41,369 bases of DNA from an uncultured Acetatifactor sp. (GTDB lineage: Bacteria > Bacillota > Clostridia > Lachnospirales > Lachnospiraceae): positions 1 through 41,369 of the forward strand of contig CAKRRD010000026.1 of NCBI GenBank assembly GCA_934394815.1. Direction: 5' to 3'. This document shows positions 24,328 through 32,279 of this stretch, piece by piece. The notes under the pieces are model-generated. The model was not told where the DNA came from. It did no database searches and saw nothing but the letters and a program-made list of their open reading frames with translations. Positions within the stretch are counted from its first letter, which is position 1; each line of letters opens with the position of its first letter. Position numbers and translations under genes: made by a program.

Positions 24328-24347
24328 ATGTGACAAAAATGTCACAT
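24328..24347 (+). promoter_or_regulatory. 20-bp palindrome upstream of the leuA-araC promoter
   Basis: ATGTGACA (24328-24335) and TGTCACAT (24340-24347) form a perfect inverted repeat with a four-base AAAA centre. It lies 34 bases upstream of the -35 box, an activator-like position. It resembles but does not match CRP (TGTGA-N6-TCACA) or TnrA/GlnR spacing. No T-run follows, so it is not a terminator. The surrounding 24171-24381 stretch is very AT-rich and shows nothing else. Confidence 0.55.
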
Positions 24348-24381
24348 TAAAATGCATCAATCAACAAGATAAGAATATAAC

Positions 24382-24410
24382 TTGCTTACAGAAATCATGA
24401 GTGTTAATAT
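24382..24410 (+). promoter_or_regulatory. Sigma-A promoter of the leuA-araC gene, extended -10
   Basis: TTGCTT (24382-24387), a 17-base spacer and TAATAT (24405-24410) preceded by TGT (extended -10). The leader is about 70 bases, too short for a T-box. The GGAGG ribosome site lies at about 24479-24483. Confidence 0.6.
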
Positions 24411-24488
24411 AGTGCAATCAGATGAGTGAAAATAGTAAAAACAACAGGTTTTCAAAATAAAAAGTAATCATATGGCAGGAGGATTTCC

Positions 24489-26495
24489 ATGAACAGCGCA
24501 GACATTGCAGCAAAATATCAGAAAACATATTTTATGCCCCCCGAGGTGACCTACGACTGGGTGAAGAAGGACAGCATTACCAAGCCCCCCATCTGGTGCA
24601 GCGTTGACTTAAGAGACGGCAACCAGGCTTTGATCGATCCCATGAGTCTGGAAGACAAGCTGGAATTCTTTAAGCTGTTGGTAAAGATCGGTTTCAAGGA
24701 GATCGAGGTTGGTTTCCCTGCTTCCTCCGATACCGAGTACAACTTTATCCGTGCATTGATTGAACGAGACATGATCCCGGACGATGTGACCATTCAGGTA
24801 TTGACGCAGGCGAGAGAACATATCATCCGCAAGACCTTTGAGGCGGTAAAGGGTGCGCCCCATGCAGTGATCCATCTGTATAATTCTACTTCTGTAGAGC
24901 AGAGAGAACAGGTATTTAAAAAGGATAAGGAGGCCATCAAGAAGCTGGCGGTAGACGGTGCCCGGATGTTAAAGAATCTGGCAGATGAGACGGAAGGAAG
25001 ATTTACCTTTGAGTACAGCCCTGAGAGCTTTTCCCAGACCGAAGTGGATTATGCACTGGAAGTCTGCAATGCCGTACTGGACGTGTGGAGGCCTACGGCT
25101 GACTGCAAGGCCATCATCAATCTGCCGACCACCGTACAGGTGGCAATGCCCCACGTATTTGCCTGCCAGGTAGAATATATGCACAAGCATTTGAAATACC
25201 GTGACAATGTAGTACTCAGCGTACATCCCCATAATGACAGAGGCTGCGGTATCAGTGATGCGGAGTTCGGTGTACTGGCCGGAGCAGACCGTGTGGAAGG
25301 TACTTTGTTCGGCAACGGCGAGCGTACCGGTAATGTGGATCTGGTAACCGTTGCATTGAACATGATGTGCCATGGTGTGGACAGCGGACTGGATTTCTCT
25401 CATATTATGGAGATCCGCGAAGCTTATGAGAATTTCACCGGCATGAAGGTACATGAGAGAGTTCCCTATGCGGGAGATCTGGTATTTACCGCATTCTCCG
25501 GTTCCCATCAGGATGCCATCAGCAAGGGTATGGCATGGCAGAAGGAAGGCAGGACCGGCAAGCGCTGGGATATCCCTTATCTGCCCATCGATCCGGCAGA
25601 TGTGGGAAGAGAGTACGAATCCGATGTTATCCGTATCAACAGTGTATCCGGTAAGGGCGGCGTAGCATTCGTATTGAAGCAGCAGTTTGGTTTCGCATTG
25701 CCTGCAGCCATGAAGGAAGAGGTCGGTTACCTTGTAAAAGGTATTTCCGACAGGCGTCATCAGGAGTTGCTTCCCAAGGAGATCTATGCGATCTTCGAGG
25801 AAAATTATATTTATCCCCGCAGCATCTTTAACATTCCGGAGTGCCACTTCAAGCAGGAGAACGGCATTCAGGCAGAGGTGACCATTGAGCAGGGCGGCGC
25901 TTCCAGAGAGATTACCACTATGGGTAATGGTCGTCTGGACGCAGTCAGCAACGCCATCAAGACATACTTCGGTATTACCTATGAGTTGTCTGTATACGAA
26001 GAGCATGCGATTTCCAGAGGTTCCAATTCCAAGGCTGCTACCTATGTAGGCATCGTTCATGACGGTAAGTTCTACTGGGGTGTCGGCGTGGATGAAGATA
26101 TCATCAAGAGTTCCATCGCTGCACTGGTGTCCGCAGTGAACAAACTGGCAGCAGAGCAGCATATTACCTCCGGCAGAGAGGAGCGGATCGTGGAGATCAT
26201 CAGCTTTATCCAGAAGAATTATGTGGATGTGACACTGGATATGCTGGTAGATACCTTCCATCTCTCCAAGCCTTACCTGTCCAAATATATTAAGGAAAAG
26301 GCCGGCATGACTTTCCAGGAAGTCGTTCGGGAAGAGCGGATGAAAAAGGCAAGAATGCTTTTAAAGGAGACCAACCAGACGGTGGAGACCATTGCAGCCA
26401 ATGTTGGTTATGAGAATGTGGAGCATTTTAACCGCTTGTTCAAAAAGGCGTACGACATGACACCGGTACAGTATCGAAAACAGAGTGCAGAATAA
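24489..26495 (+). CDS. leuA: 2-isopropylmalate synthase fused to an AraC-type DNA-binding domain
   Basis: One uninterrupted 668-residue frame. Residues 1-555 form a complete LeuA of the longer type (E. coli LeuA is a different subclass). The HMGL-like TIM barrel has LRDGNQAL (41-48), metal ligands in VHPHND (245-250) and GTLFGNGERTGN (271-282). The C-terminal leucine-sensing dimer domain spans about 455-553. It makes 2-isopropylmalate from acetyl-CoA and 2-ketoisovalerate. Residues about 565-668 are an AraC/XylS double helix-turn-helix: LDMLVDTFHLSKPYLSKYI (583-601) and TIAANVGYENVEHFNRLF (634-651), then the family's TPVQYR ending. Normal LeuA ends near residue 560. The linker is about ten residues. 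The gene is monocistronic, between terminators, with no T-box. A bifunctional enzyme-regulator is the simplest reading. Confidence 0.92.
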   Translation: MNSADIAAKYQKTYFMPPEVTYDWVKKDSITKPPIWCSVDLRDGNQALIDPMSLEDKLEFFKLLVKIGFKEIEVGFPASSDTEYNFIRALIERDMIPDDVTIQVLTQAREHIIRKTFEAVKGAPHAVIHLYNSTSVEQREQVFKKDKEAIKKLAVDGARMLKNLADETEGRFTFEYSPESFSQTEVDYALEVCNAVLDVWRPTADCKAIINLPTTVQVAMPHVFACQVEYMHKHLKYRDNVVLSVHPHNDRGCGISDAEFGVLAGADRVEGTLFGNGERTGNVDLVTVALNMMCHGVDSGLDFSHIMEIREAYENFTGMKVHERVPYAGDLVFTAFSGSHQDAISKGMAWQKEGRTGKRWDIPYLPIDPADVGREYESDVIRINSVSGKGGVAFVLKQQFGFALPAAMKEEVGYLVKGISDRRHQELLPKEIYAIFEENYIYPRSIFNIPECHFKQENGIQAEVTIEQGGASREITTMGNGRLDAVSNAIKTYFGITYELSVYEEHAISRGSNSKAATYVGIVHDGKFYWGVGVDEDIIKSSIAALVSAVNKLAAEQHITSGREERIVEIISFIQKNYVDVTLDMLVDTFHLSKPYLSKYIKEKAGMTFQEVVREERMKKARMLLKETNQTVETIAANVGYENVEHFNRLFKKAYDMTPVQYRKQSAE

Positions 26496-26497
26496 AA

Positions 26498-26569
26498 CTG
26501 CCATGCCCATTTGCAAGCTCCCGGAGAGTTCTGCCATGCCCATTCGCAAACACTAAAGTGTCTGCGAAT
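26498..26569 (+). repeat. 19-bp direct repeat and adjoining hairpin
   Basis: CTGCCATGCCCATTTGCAA (26498-26516) recurs at 26531-26549 with one change (C for T), a period of 33 bases. The second copy runs into a hairpin (ATTCGC 26542-26547 with GCGAAT 26564-26569, inner ACAC/GTGT). A further small stem TACGGC/GCCGTA lies at 26571-26586. It occupies the 3' untranslated part of the leuA fusion gene and encodes nothing recognisable. Confidence 0.6.
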
Positions 26570-26600
26570 GTACGGCTGTCGCCGTATAAAATCAAAAATA

Positions 26601-26645
26601 AAAACACGTCCTGTGAGCAAGCTCCCAGGGCGTGTTTTTATTTCC
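26601..26645 (+). terminator. Intrinsic terminator of leuA-araC
   Basis: AAAAACACGTCCTG (26601-26614) pairs over 14 positions (one G-T pair) with CAGGGCGTGTTTTT (26627-26640), and more T follow. The remaining leader before galK (26646-26836) has a TTGACA at 26676-26681 without a good -10 and a small GCTTAC-ACC-GTAAGC hairpin near 26808-26822. Confidence 0.88.
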
Positions 26646-26836
26646 AATTTTGCATGGCTCGTAGCTTTTAACATTTTGACAGTTCTTAAAAACATAAATC
26701 AGTAGAAATGTTTATTTTTTTCTATTATGATGAAAACATAGAGCAAGAGAAATTGCACTTCGGCACCCGCCGGAGGAGCAGGTGTGATAAAACATAAATG
26801 TAAGGGGCTTACACCGTAAGCAGACAGGAGTAGAAA

Positions 26837-28006
26837 ATGGAAATGAAAGAGACGATTCTGAAGACTTTCGCAGAAGTATTTGGAGATGCAGAAGGCGCTG
26901 AGGCTTATTTTGCACCGGGGCGTGTGAATCTGATCGGTGAACATACCGACTATAACGGTGGACATGTATTTCCCTGCGCACTGACCATCGGTACTTACGG
27001 CGTGGCAAGAAAGAGAAATGACAATAAGCTGCGTTTCTATTCCATGAATTTCGCACATCTGGGAGTGATCGAGTCTTCTCTGGAGGATTTGGTACCCAGC
27101 AAGGAAGCAGGCTGGACGAACTATCCGAAGGGTGTGATCTGGGCGTTTGGTGAGAAGGGCATGAAAGTGACCTCCGGTATGGATCTGCTGTTAAACGGTA
27201 ATATCCCCAACGGTTCCGGACTTTCCTCTTCCGCTTCCGTAGAAGTGCTGACCGGCTACATTCTGAGAGATTTCTTCGGGTTTGATGTGACCAATCAGGA
27301 GCTGGCACTGATCGGACAGTTCTCCGAGAACAAATACAACAAGGTAAACTGCGGTATTATGGATCAGTTTGCTATTGCCATGGGTAAGAAGGAGAACGCT
27401 ATTTTCCTGGATACGGCAACTCTGGAGTATGAGTATGCACCGATCCATCTGGAGAATGCAAAGATCGTTATCGCATGCAGCAACAAAAAGAGAGGCCTGG
27501 GAGATTCCAAGTACAATGAGCGCCGCAGTGAGTGTGAGACGGCACTGGCAGAACTGCAGCAGGTAGTGAAGATCAAGACGCTGGGCGATCTGGATGAGGA
27601 GACCTTCGAGAAGTTCAAGTCCATTATCAAGAGTGATGTACGCAGAAAGCGTGCAAAGCATGCCGTATATGAGAACCAGAGAACCATCCGTGCGGTAGAA
27701 GCGCTGAAGAACAATGATGTAAAGCTGTTCGGTGAACTGATGAATGCGTCTCATGTATCCCTGCGGGATGATTATGAAGTAACCGGTATCGAACTGGATA
27801 CGCTGGTAGAGGAAGCATGGAAGGTAGAAGGTGTCATCGGATCCCGTATGACGGGTGCCGGTTTCGGCGGATGTACCGTAAGTATCGTAAAGGATGAAGC
27901 AATTGATACCTTTATCGATCAGGTAGGCAAGGCATATAAGGAAAAGATCGGTTATGCAGCAGACTTCTATGTAGTAGAGATCGGTGACGGCCCCCAGACC
28001 CTGTAA
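26837..28006 (+). CDS. galK: Galactokinase
   Basis: This 389-residue GHMP kinase phosphorylates galactose at C1, the first committed step of the Leloir pathway. It carries the galactokinase signature GRVNLIGEHTDYNGG (28-42), the GHMP ATP-binding PNGSGLSSSAS, the catalytic-base region NCGIMDQFAIA and the C-terminal MTGAGFGGCT. AGGAG lies seven bases before the ATG. galT follows 72 bases downstream, so the pair is probably one operon. No galE or galM is visible nearby. Confidence 0.95.
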   Translation: MEMKETILKTFAEVFGDAEGAEAYFAPGRVNLIGEHTDYNGGHVFPCALTIGTYGVARKRNDNKLRFYSMNFAHLGVIESSLEDLVPSKEAGWTNYPKGVIWAFGEKGMKVTSGMDLLLNGNIPNGSGLSSSASVEVLTGYILRDFFGFDVTNQELALIGQFSENKYNKVNCGIMDQFAIAMGKKENAIFLDTATLEYEYAPIHLENAKIVIACSNKKRGLGDSKYNERRSECETALAELQQVVKIKTLGDLDEETFEKFKSIIKSDVRRKRAKHAVYENQRTIRAVEALKNNDVKLFGELMNASHVSLRDDYEVTGIELDTLVEEAWKVEGVIGSRMTGAGFGGCTVSIVKDEAIDTFIDQVGKAYKEKIGYAADFYVVEIGDGPQTL

Positions 28007-28078
28007 GAAAGTAAGATCTGACGAGAAGAGAGAGTGAGTGCTGTGCCGGGAACACCGGCATGGCAGAATGGAGAAAAA

Positions 28079-29581
28079 ATGGATATTCAGGTATTAATTC
28101 GCAAATTGGTATCCTACGGAGTACAGACAGGACTGGTTCCGGAGGAAGATGTGATCTATACGACCAACCGTCTGTTGGAACTGTTCGAACTGGATGAACT
28201 GGAAGAGCGCGACAATGTGACCATGCGTGAGGACGAACTGGAAGAGGTTCTGAAGGGCATGTTGGATTATGCGTACGAAAAAGGCATTCTCAGGGAGAAC
28301 AGCGTGGTATACCGTGACCTTTTCGATACGAAGATCATGAGCATGCTGATGCCCAGACCCAGTGAAGTGATCCGTCATTTCCATGAGCTGTACGAGCAGG
28401 TATCTCCTGAGGCAGCTACTGACTATTACTATAAATTAAGCAGAGATTCCGACTATATCCGCCGCTACCGTATCTGCAAGGATATGAAATGGGTAGCGCC
28501 CACCAAATACGGTGATCTGGACATTACCATCAACCTGTCCAAGCCGGAGAAGGATCCCAAGGCCATCGCCGCAGCGAAGCTGGCAAAACAGGCTGGATAT
28601 CCGAAGTGTCTGCTGTGCCGTGAGAATGAAGGCTATGCAGGCCGCGTGAATCATCCTGCCCGCCAGAACCACCGCATCATTCCGGTGACCATCAACGGCA
28701 GCCAGTGGGGATTCCAGTATTCTCCGTATGTATATTACAATGAGCACTGCATCGTATTTAACTCTCAGCACGTACCCATGAAGATCGAGCATGCGACCTT
28801 CTGCAAGCTGTTTGACTTTGTAAAGCAGTTCCCTCATTATTTTGTAGGTTCCAATGCGGATCTGCCCATTGTAGGCGGTTCCATTTTAAGCCATGACCAT
28901 TTCCAGGGCGGCCATTATGAGTTCGCCATGGCGAAAGCCCCTGTGGAGAGAACCTTCTCCGTAGCAGGATATGAAGATGTGGATGCCGGTATCGTGGCAT
29001 GGCCTATGTCCGTGATCCGTCTCAGCGGTACGGATACCGATCGTATTATAGCACTGGCAGACGTGATCCTGAACAAGTGGAGAGAGTATACGGATGAAGA
29101 GGCATTTATTTATGCCTATACCGATAATGAGCCTCACAATACCATTACTCCCATTGCCAGAAAGCGTGGAGAAAAGTTTGAACTGGATCTGGTGCTGCGT
29201 AACAATATCACCACCGAGGAACATCCTCTGGGTGTATATCATCCCCATGCAAAGCTGCATCATATCAAGAAGGAGAATATCGGTTTGATCGAGGTCATGG
29301 GTCTGGCAGTACTGCCCGCCCGCCTGAAAGGTGAGATGGCACATTTGAAGGAAGCAATCCTCGCCGGTAAGGACTTAAGAGCCGATGAAGAACTGGCAAA
29401 GCATGCCGACTGGGTAGACGAATTCCGCCCGAAATACGATGCCATCACCGCAGAGAATATCGACGGCATTGTGGAGAAAGAGATCGGTCTGGTATTCATG
29501 CAGGTACTGGAAGATGCCGGGGTCTACAAGAGAACCGAGGAAGGCCAGAAGGCGTTCGACCGTTTTGTAAAGAGCTTATAA
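28079..29581 (+). CDS. galT: Class II galactose-1-phosphate uridylyltransferase
   Basis: This 500-residue enzyme exchanges UMP between UDP-glucose and galactose-1-phosphate. It belongs to the Firmicutes-type GalT (class II), longer than and distinct from the E. coli enzyme. Family landmarks include CLLCRENEGYAGRVNHPARQ, HCIVFNSQHVPMKI and GGSILSHDHFQGGHYEF, which holds the histidine-rich active-site region. The open frame begins at 28034, but GGAG at 28070-28073 fixes ATG 28079. A terminator follows immediately. Confidence 0.94.
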   Translation: MDIQVLIRKLVSYGVQTGLVPEEDVIYTTNRLLELFELDELEERDNVTMREDELEEVLKGMLDYAYEKGILRENSVVYRDLFDTKIMSMLMPRPSEVIRHFHELYEQVSPEAATDYYYKLSRDSDYIRRYRICKDMKWVAPTKYGDLDITINLSKPEKDPKAIAAAKLAKQAGYPKCLLCRENEGYAGRVNHPARQNHRIIPVTINGSQWGFQYSPYVYYNEHCIVFNSQHVPMKIEHATFCKLFDFVKQFPHYFVGSNADLPIVGGSILSHDHFQGGHYEFAMAKAPVERTFSVAGYEDVDAGIVAWPMSVIRLSGTDTDRIIALADVILNKWREYTDEEAFIYAYTDNEPHNTITPIARKRGEKFELDLVLRNNITTEEHPLGVYHPHAKLHHIKKENIGLIEVMGLAVLPARLKGEMAHLKEAILAGKDLRADEELAKHADWVDEFRPKYDAITAENIDGIVEKEIGLVFMQVLEDAGVYKRTEEGQKAFDRFVKSL

Positions 29582-29627
29582 TTATATTTTTGTTGAATGT
29601 TTGTTGTACATTTGTTGCGAGGAAAAG

Positions 29628-29653
29628 GAATTGTGGTGACACAATTCTTTTTT
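29628..29653 (+). terminator. Intrinsic terminator of galKT
   Basis: GAATTGTG-GTGA-CACAATTC (29628-29647) is a perfect eight-pair hairpin followed by six T. The -35 box of the next gene lies inside this hairpin. Confidence 0.88.
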
Positions 29654-29664
29654 CTTAGTATAAT
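29636..29664 (+). promoter_or_regulatory. Promoter predicting a leaderless radical SAM mRNA
   Basis: GTGACA (29636-29641), a 17-base spacer and consensus TATAAT (29659-29664). The start point would fall at about 29671, the A of the ATG. No ribosome site is present between -10 and ATG. Confidence 0.6.
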
Positions 29665-29670
29665 AATCCC

Positions 29671-31485
29671 ATGAAATTCTTATTAACAGCTATTAATGCA
29701 AAATTCATACATTCCAATCCCGCCATTTACAGCCTGCGGGCCTGTGTGGGGGAAAAATTACAGCCGCATGTGGAACTGGCGGAGTTCACCATCAATGAGT
29801 CTCTGGAAAGTATTCTGGAGGGAATCTGGAAATGCCAGCCGGAGGTGATAGGCTTTTCCTGCTATATCTGGAACTGGAAGCTGATCCGGGAGATCCTGAC
29901 GGAGCTGCCCAAGATCCTGCCGGATACGGAGATCTGGCTGGGAGGACCGGAGGTGACTTATGATGGACCGGGGCTTTTAAGCGAGTTCCCTCAGGTTACC
30001 GGAATCATGGTGGGAGAAGGAGAAGTCACCTTCCGGGAGGTACTGGACCAATATGTGCGGGAAGCAGAAAGCACCGGACAGTCCGAACAGCAACCTGAAC
30101 GCAACAGCATAGAACAGCAGGTAGCAGATCGAACGGGAACGGTTGCAGGAAAGTCTGTGGGAGAGCGTTTTGGACAGATCCCCGGCCTGTGTCTTGCCTC
30201 CGGCTATACGGCGCCCAGAGACCTGACAGATCTGACGACGCTCCCCTTTCTCTATGAGGATATGGAGCCCTTTACGAATCGTATTATCTATTATGAGACC
30301 AGCAGAGGCTGTCCTTACCGGTGCAGCTATTGCCTGTCCTCCATAGATAAGAAGGTGAGACTACGTGACATAAGTGTCGTAAAGAGAGAACTTCAGTTTT
30401 TTCTGGATCAGAACGTGAAACAGGTGAAGTTTATTGATCGTACTTTTAACTGCGACCATAAACATGCCATGGAAATCTGGCAGTATATTTATGAACATGA
30501 CAACGGTGTCACCAACTTCCATTTCGAGATTTCCGCCGATATTTTGCGGGAAGAAGAGATTGCTCTGCTGAACCGCTTCCGTCCGGGACTGGCACAGCTG
30601 GAGATTGGTGTGCAGTCTACGAATCCGGAGACTATCCGGGCCATCCACCGGGTCATGGATGTGGACAGGCTGGAGAAAATCGTGGCAGCCATCCACCGTG
30701 GACAGAATATCCATCAGCATCTGGATCTGATCGCCGGACTGCCCTATGAGGATTATACGAGCTTTGGCAGATCCTTTGACCGGGTCTACGGAATGCAGCC
30801 GGAACAGCTGCAGCTGGGCTTTCTGAAAGTATTGAAGGGATCCGATATGCATGAAAATGCAGAAAAATACGGCATTCGTTATCTGGAACAGCCTCCTTAT
30901 GAAGTATTGTATACCAACTGGATCAGCTATGGAGAGATCCGGAGACTGAAACGGATCGAAGAGATGGTGGAGCTGTATTACAACAGCGGGCAGTTTACTC
31001 ATACTCTGCCGGTTCTGGAAAAAGCATTTTCCGGCCCCTTTGCCCTGTATGAGGCGCTGGCGGATTATTACCAGGAGCAGGGATATTTTACCAACAGTCC
31101 GGCCAGAGCCTACCGCTATCAGATTCTGTTGGAGTTCGCGGCGCTTAAGGATCCGGACAACCGAGAGATTTACAGAGAACTTCTGACCTACGATATGTAT
31201 CTGCGGGAGAATTTGAAGAGCAGACCGGGCTTTGCCGCAGAGATCACAGAAGAGGAAAAACAGGATATCCGCCGTTTTTATCAGACGGAGGAACAGGAGC
31301 GCCGCTATCTTCCGGCTTATGGAGAGTATGACTGGAAACAGTTGAGCAGAATGACACACATGGAACCGTTCCGGTATCCGGAGCCTCATTATATGCTGTT
31401 TGATTATCAGGAGCGGAACCCGTTGAATTATGAGGCAATGGTACAGGTGATCGAAAAGCCGGTACAGGATCCGGAGGATTCCTGA
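29671..31485 (+). CDS. B12-binding-type radical SAM protein, DUF4080 family
   Basis: The 604-residue protein has an N-terminal cobalamin-binding-like Rossmann domain (about 1-125, with EVIGFSCYIWNWK and LGGPEVTYDG). The radical SAM core has C214, C218 and C221 in SRGCPYRCSYC, ligands of a 4Fe-4S cluster. A C-terminal DUF4080 region follows (about 430-590). The core motifs ISADIL and LIAGLPYEDYTSF fit MiaB/B12-type methyltransferases, but the reaction is unknown. A Gln/Glu-rich stretch at about 132-166 looks like a lineage insertion. The start ATG has no ribosome site and lies seven bases after a TATAAT, so the mRNA is probably leaderless. It overlaps no other gene and precedes the exonuclease by 47 bases. 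Confidence 0.85.
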   Translation: MKFLLTAINAKFIHSNPAIYSLRACVGEKLQPHVELAEFTINESLESILEGIWKCQPEVIGFSCYIWNWKLIREILTELPKILPDTEIWLGGPEVTYDGPGLLSEFPQVTGIMVGEGEVTFREVLDQYVREAESTGQSEQQPERNSIEQQVADRTGTVAGKSVGERFGQIPGLCLASGYTAPRDLTDLTTLPFLYEDMEPFTNRIIYYETSRGCPYRCSYCLSSIDKKVRLRDISVVKRELQFFLDQNVKQVKFIDRTFNCDHKHAMEIWQYIYEHDNGVTNFHFEISADILREEEIALLNRFRPGLAQLEIGVQSTNPETIRAIHRVMDVDRLEKIVAAIHRGQNIHQHLDLIAGLPYEDYTSFGRSFDRVYGMQPEQLQLGFLKVLKGSDMHENAEKYGIRYLEQPPYEVLYTNWISYGEIRRLKRIEEMVELYYNSGQFTHTLPVLEKAFSGPFALYEALADYYQEQGYFTNSPARAYRYQILLEFAALKDPDNREIYRELLTYDMYLRENLKSRPGFAAEITEEEKQDIRRFYQTEEQERRYLPAYGEYDWKQLSRMTHMEPFRYPEPHYMLFDYQERNPLNYEAMVQVIEKPVQDPEDS

Positions 31486-31532
31486 GAACAAGAACTGCTG
31501 AGAAATCCTGCAGTGACAGAATGGAGAATAGT

Positions 31533-32279
31533 ATGTATGACACATATGTCAGTATAGATCTGGAGACCACCGGACTGAATCCCAAACGAGACCGGATCAT
31601 AGAGATCGGAGCTATCCGGGTGGAACGTGGAGAGATCAGGGAAGAGTTTTCCACCTTTGTGAACCCGGGACGGAAGCTGGAAGAGCGGATCACGGAACTG
31701 ACGGGGATCCGGGACGAGGATCTTGCGGAGGCACCGGAACTGGACGAGGTGTTCCCGAAGCTTCTGGAGTTTATGGGAGATTTTCCGTTGTTGGGCCATG
31801 GCATTTTATTTGATTATTCCTTTTTAAAAAAAGCGGCGGTGGACAGAAAGCTGACCTTTGAGAGATCCGCGGTGGACACTTTGCAGATTGCCCGGAAATA
31901 TCTGCCGGATCTGCCCCATCGCAATCTGGAATATCTGTGCCGGTATTATGAGATCCCGCATCATGCCCACAGGGCGCTGGAGGATGCGAAAGCCACGGAC
32001 CGGCTGTTCTGGAAGCTGGCGGAACTGTTTTATGAGGAAGAAAACGGGGAACAGGCATTGACGGAATCGGACGGGAAGATTGCGAAGAATACATTGTTCG
32101 CCCCGAAACCGTTACATTTTCAGGTAAAAAGAGATACTCCGGCGACGAAACCACAGAAAGAGCGGTTATATCGTCTGCTGGAGCAGCATAAGATAACCTT
32201 GGAGGCCGATGTGGAAAAGCTTACCCGCAGTGAGGCCGGGAGGCTTGTGGATAAGATTCTTGCAAAGTACGGACGATAG
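31533..32279 (+). CDS. DEDDh-type 3'-5' exonuclease, DnaQ family
   Basis: The 248-residue protein has all three exonuclease motifs: SIDLETTG (Exo I, residues about 7-14), HGILFDYSFL (Exo II) and HRALEDAKAT (Exo III, DEDDh type). The C-terminal 60 residues are a separate basic stretch (KPQKERLYRLLEQHKITL) that may bind DNA. Such proteins proofread or trim DNA or RNA. GGAG at 31522-31525 favours ATG 31533 over 31521. The last 59 bases overlap the 3' end of the convergent minus-strand gene. Confidence 0.88.
   Translation: MYDTYVSIDLETTGLNPKRDRIIEIGAIRVERGEIREEFSTFVNPGRKLEERITELTGIRDEDLAEAPELDEVFPKLLEFMGDFPLLGHGILFDYSFLKKAAVDRKLTFERSAVDTLQIARKYLPDLPHRNLEYLCRYYEIPHHAHRALEDAKATDRLFWKLAELFYEEENGEQALTESDGKIAKNTLFAPKPLHFQVKRDTPATKPQKERLYRLLEQHKITLEADVEKLTRSEAGRLVDKILAKYGR

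Noticed and set aside
24328..24347. CRP or TnrA/GlnR binding site
   Set aside because: The half-sites are right in part (TGTGA/TCACA) but spacing is eight bases, not six for CRP, and one base too long for TnrA/GlnR.
24171..24488. T-box or leucine leader peptide before leuA
   Set aside because: No T-box sequence, no terminator between promoter and gene, and no Leu-rich short frame.
24969..26261. 430-codon open frame antisense to leuA-araC
   Set aside because: The sense strand carries clear LeuA and AraC motifs; the antisense product has none and no ribosome site.
26498..26549. CRISPR array
   Set aside because: Only two 19-base units with a 14-base gap and no cas genes in the window.
30361..31545. 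394-codon open frame antisense to the radical SAM gene
   Set aside because: No recognisable motif or start signal; the sense gene shows the CxxxCxxC cluster.
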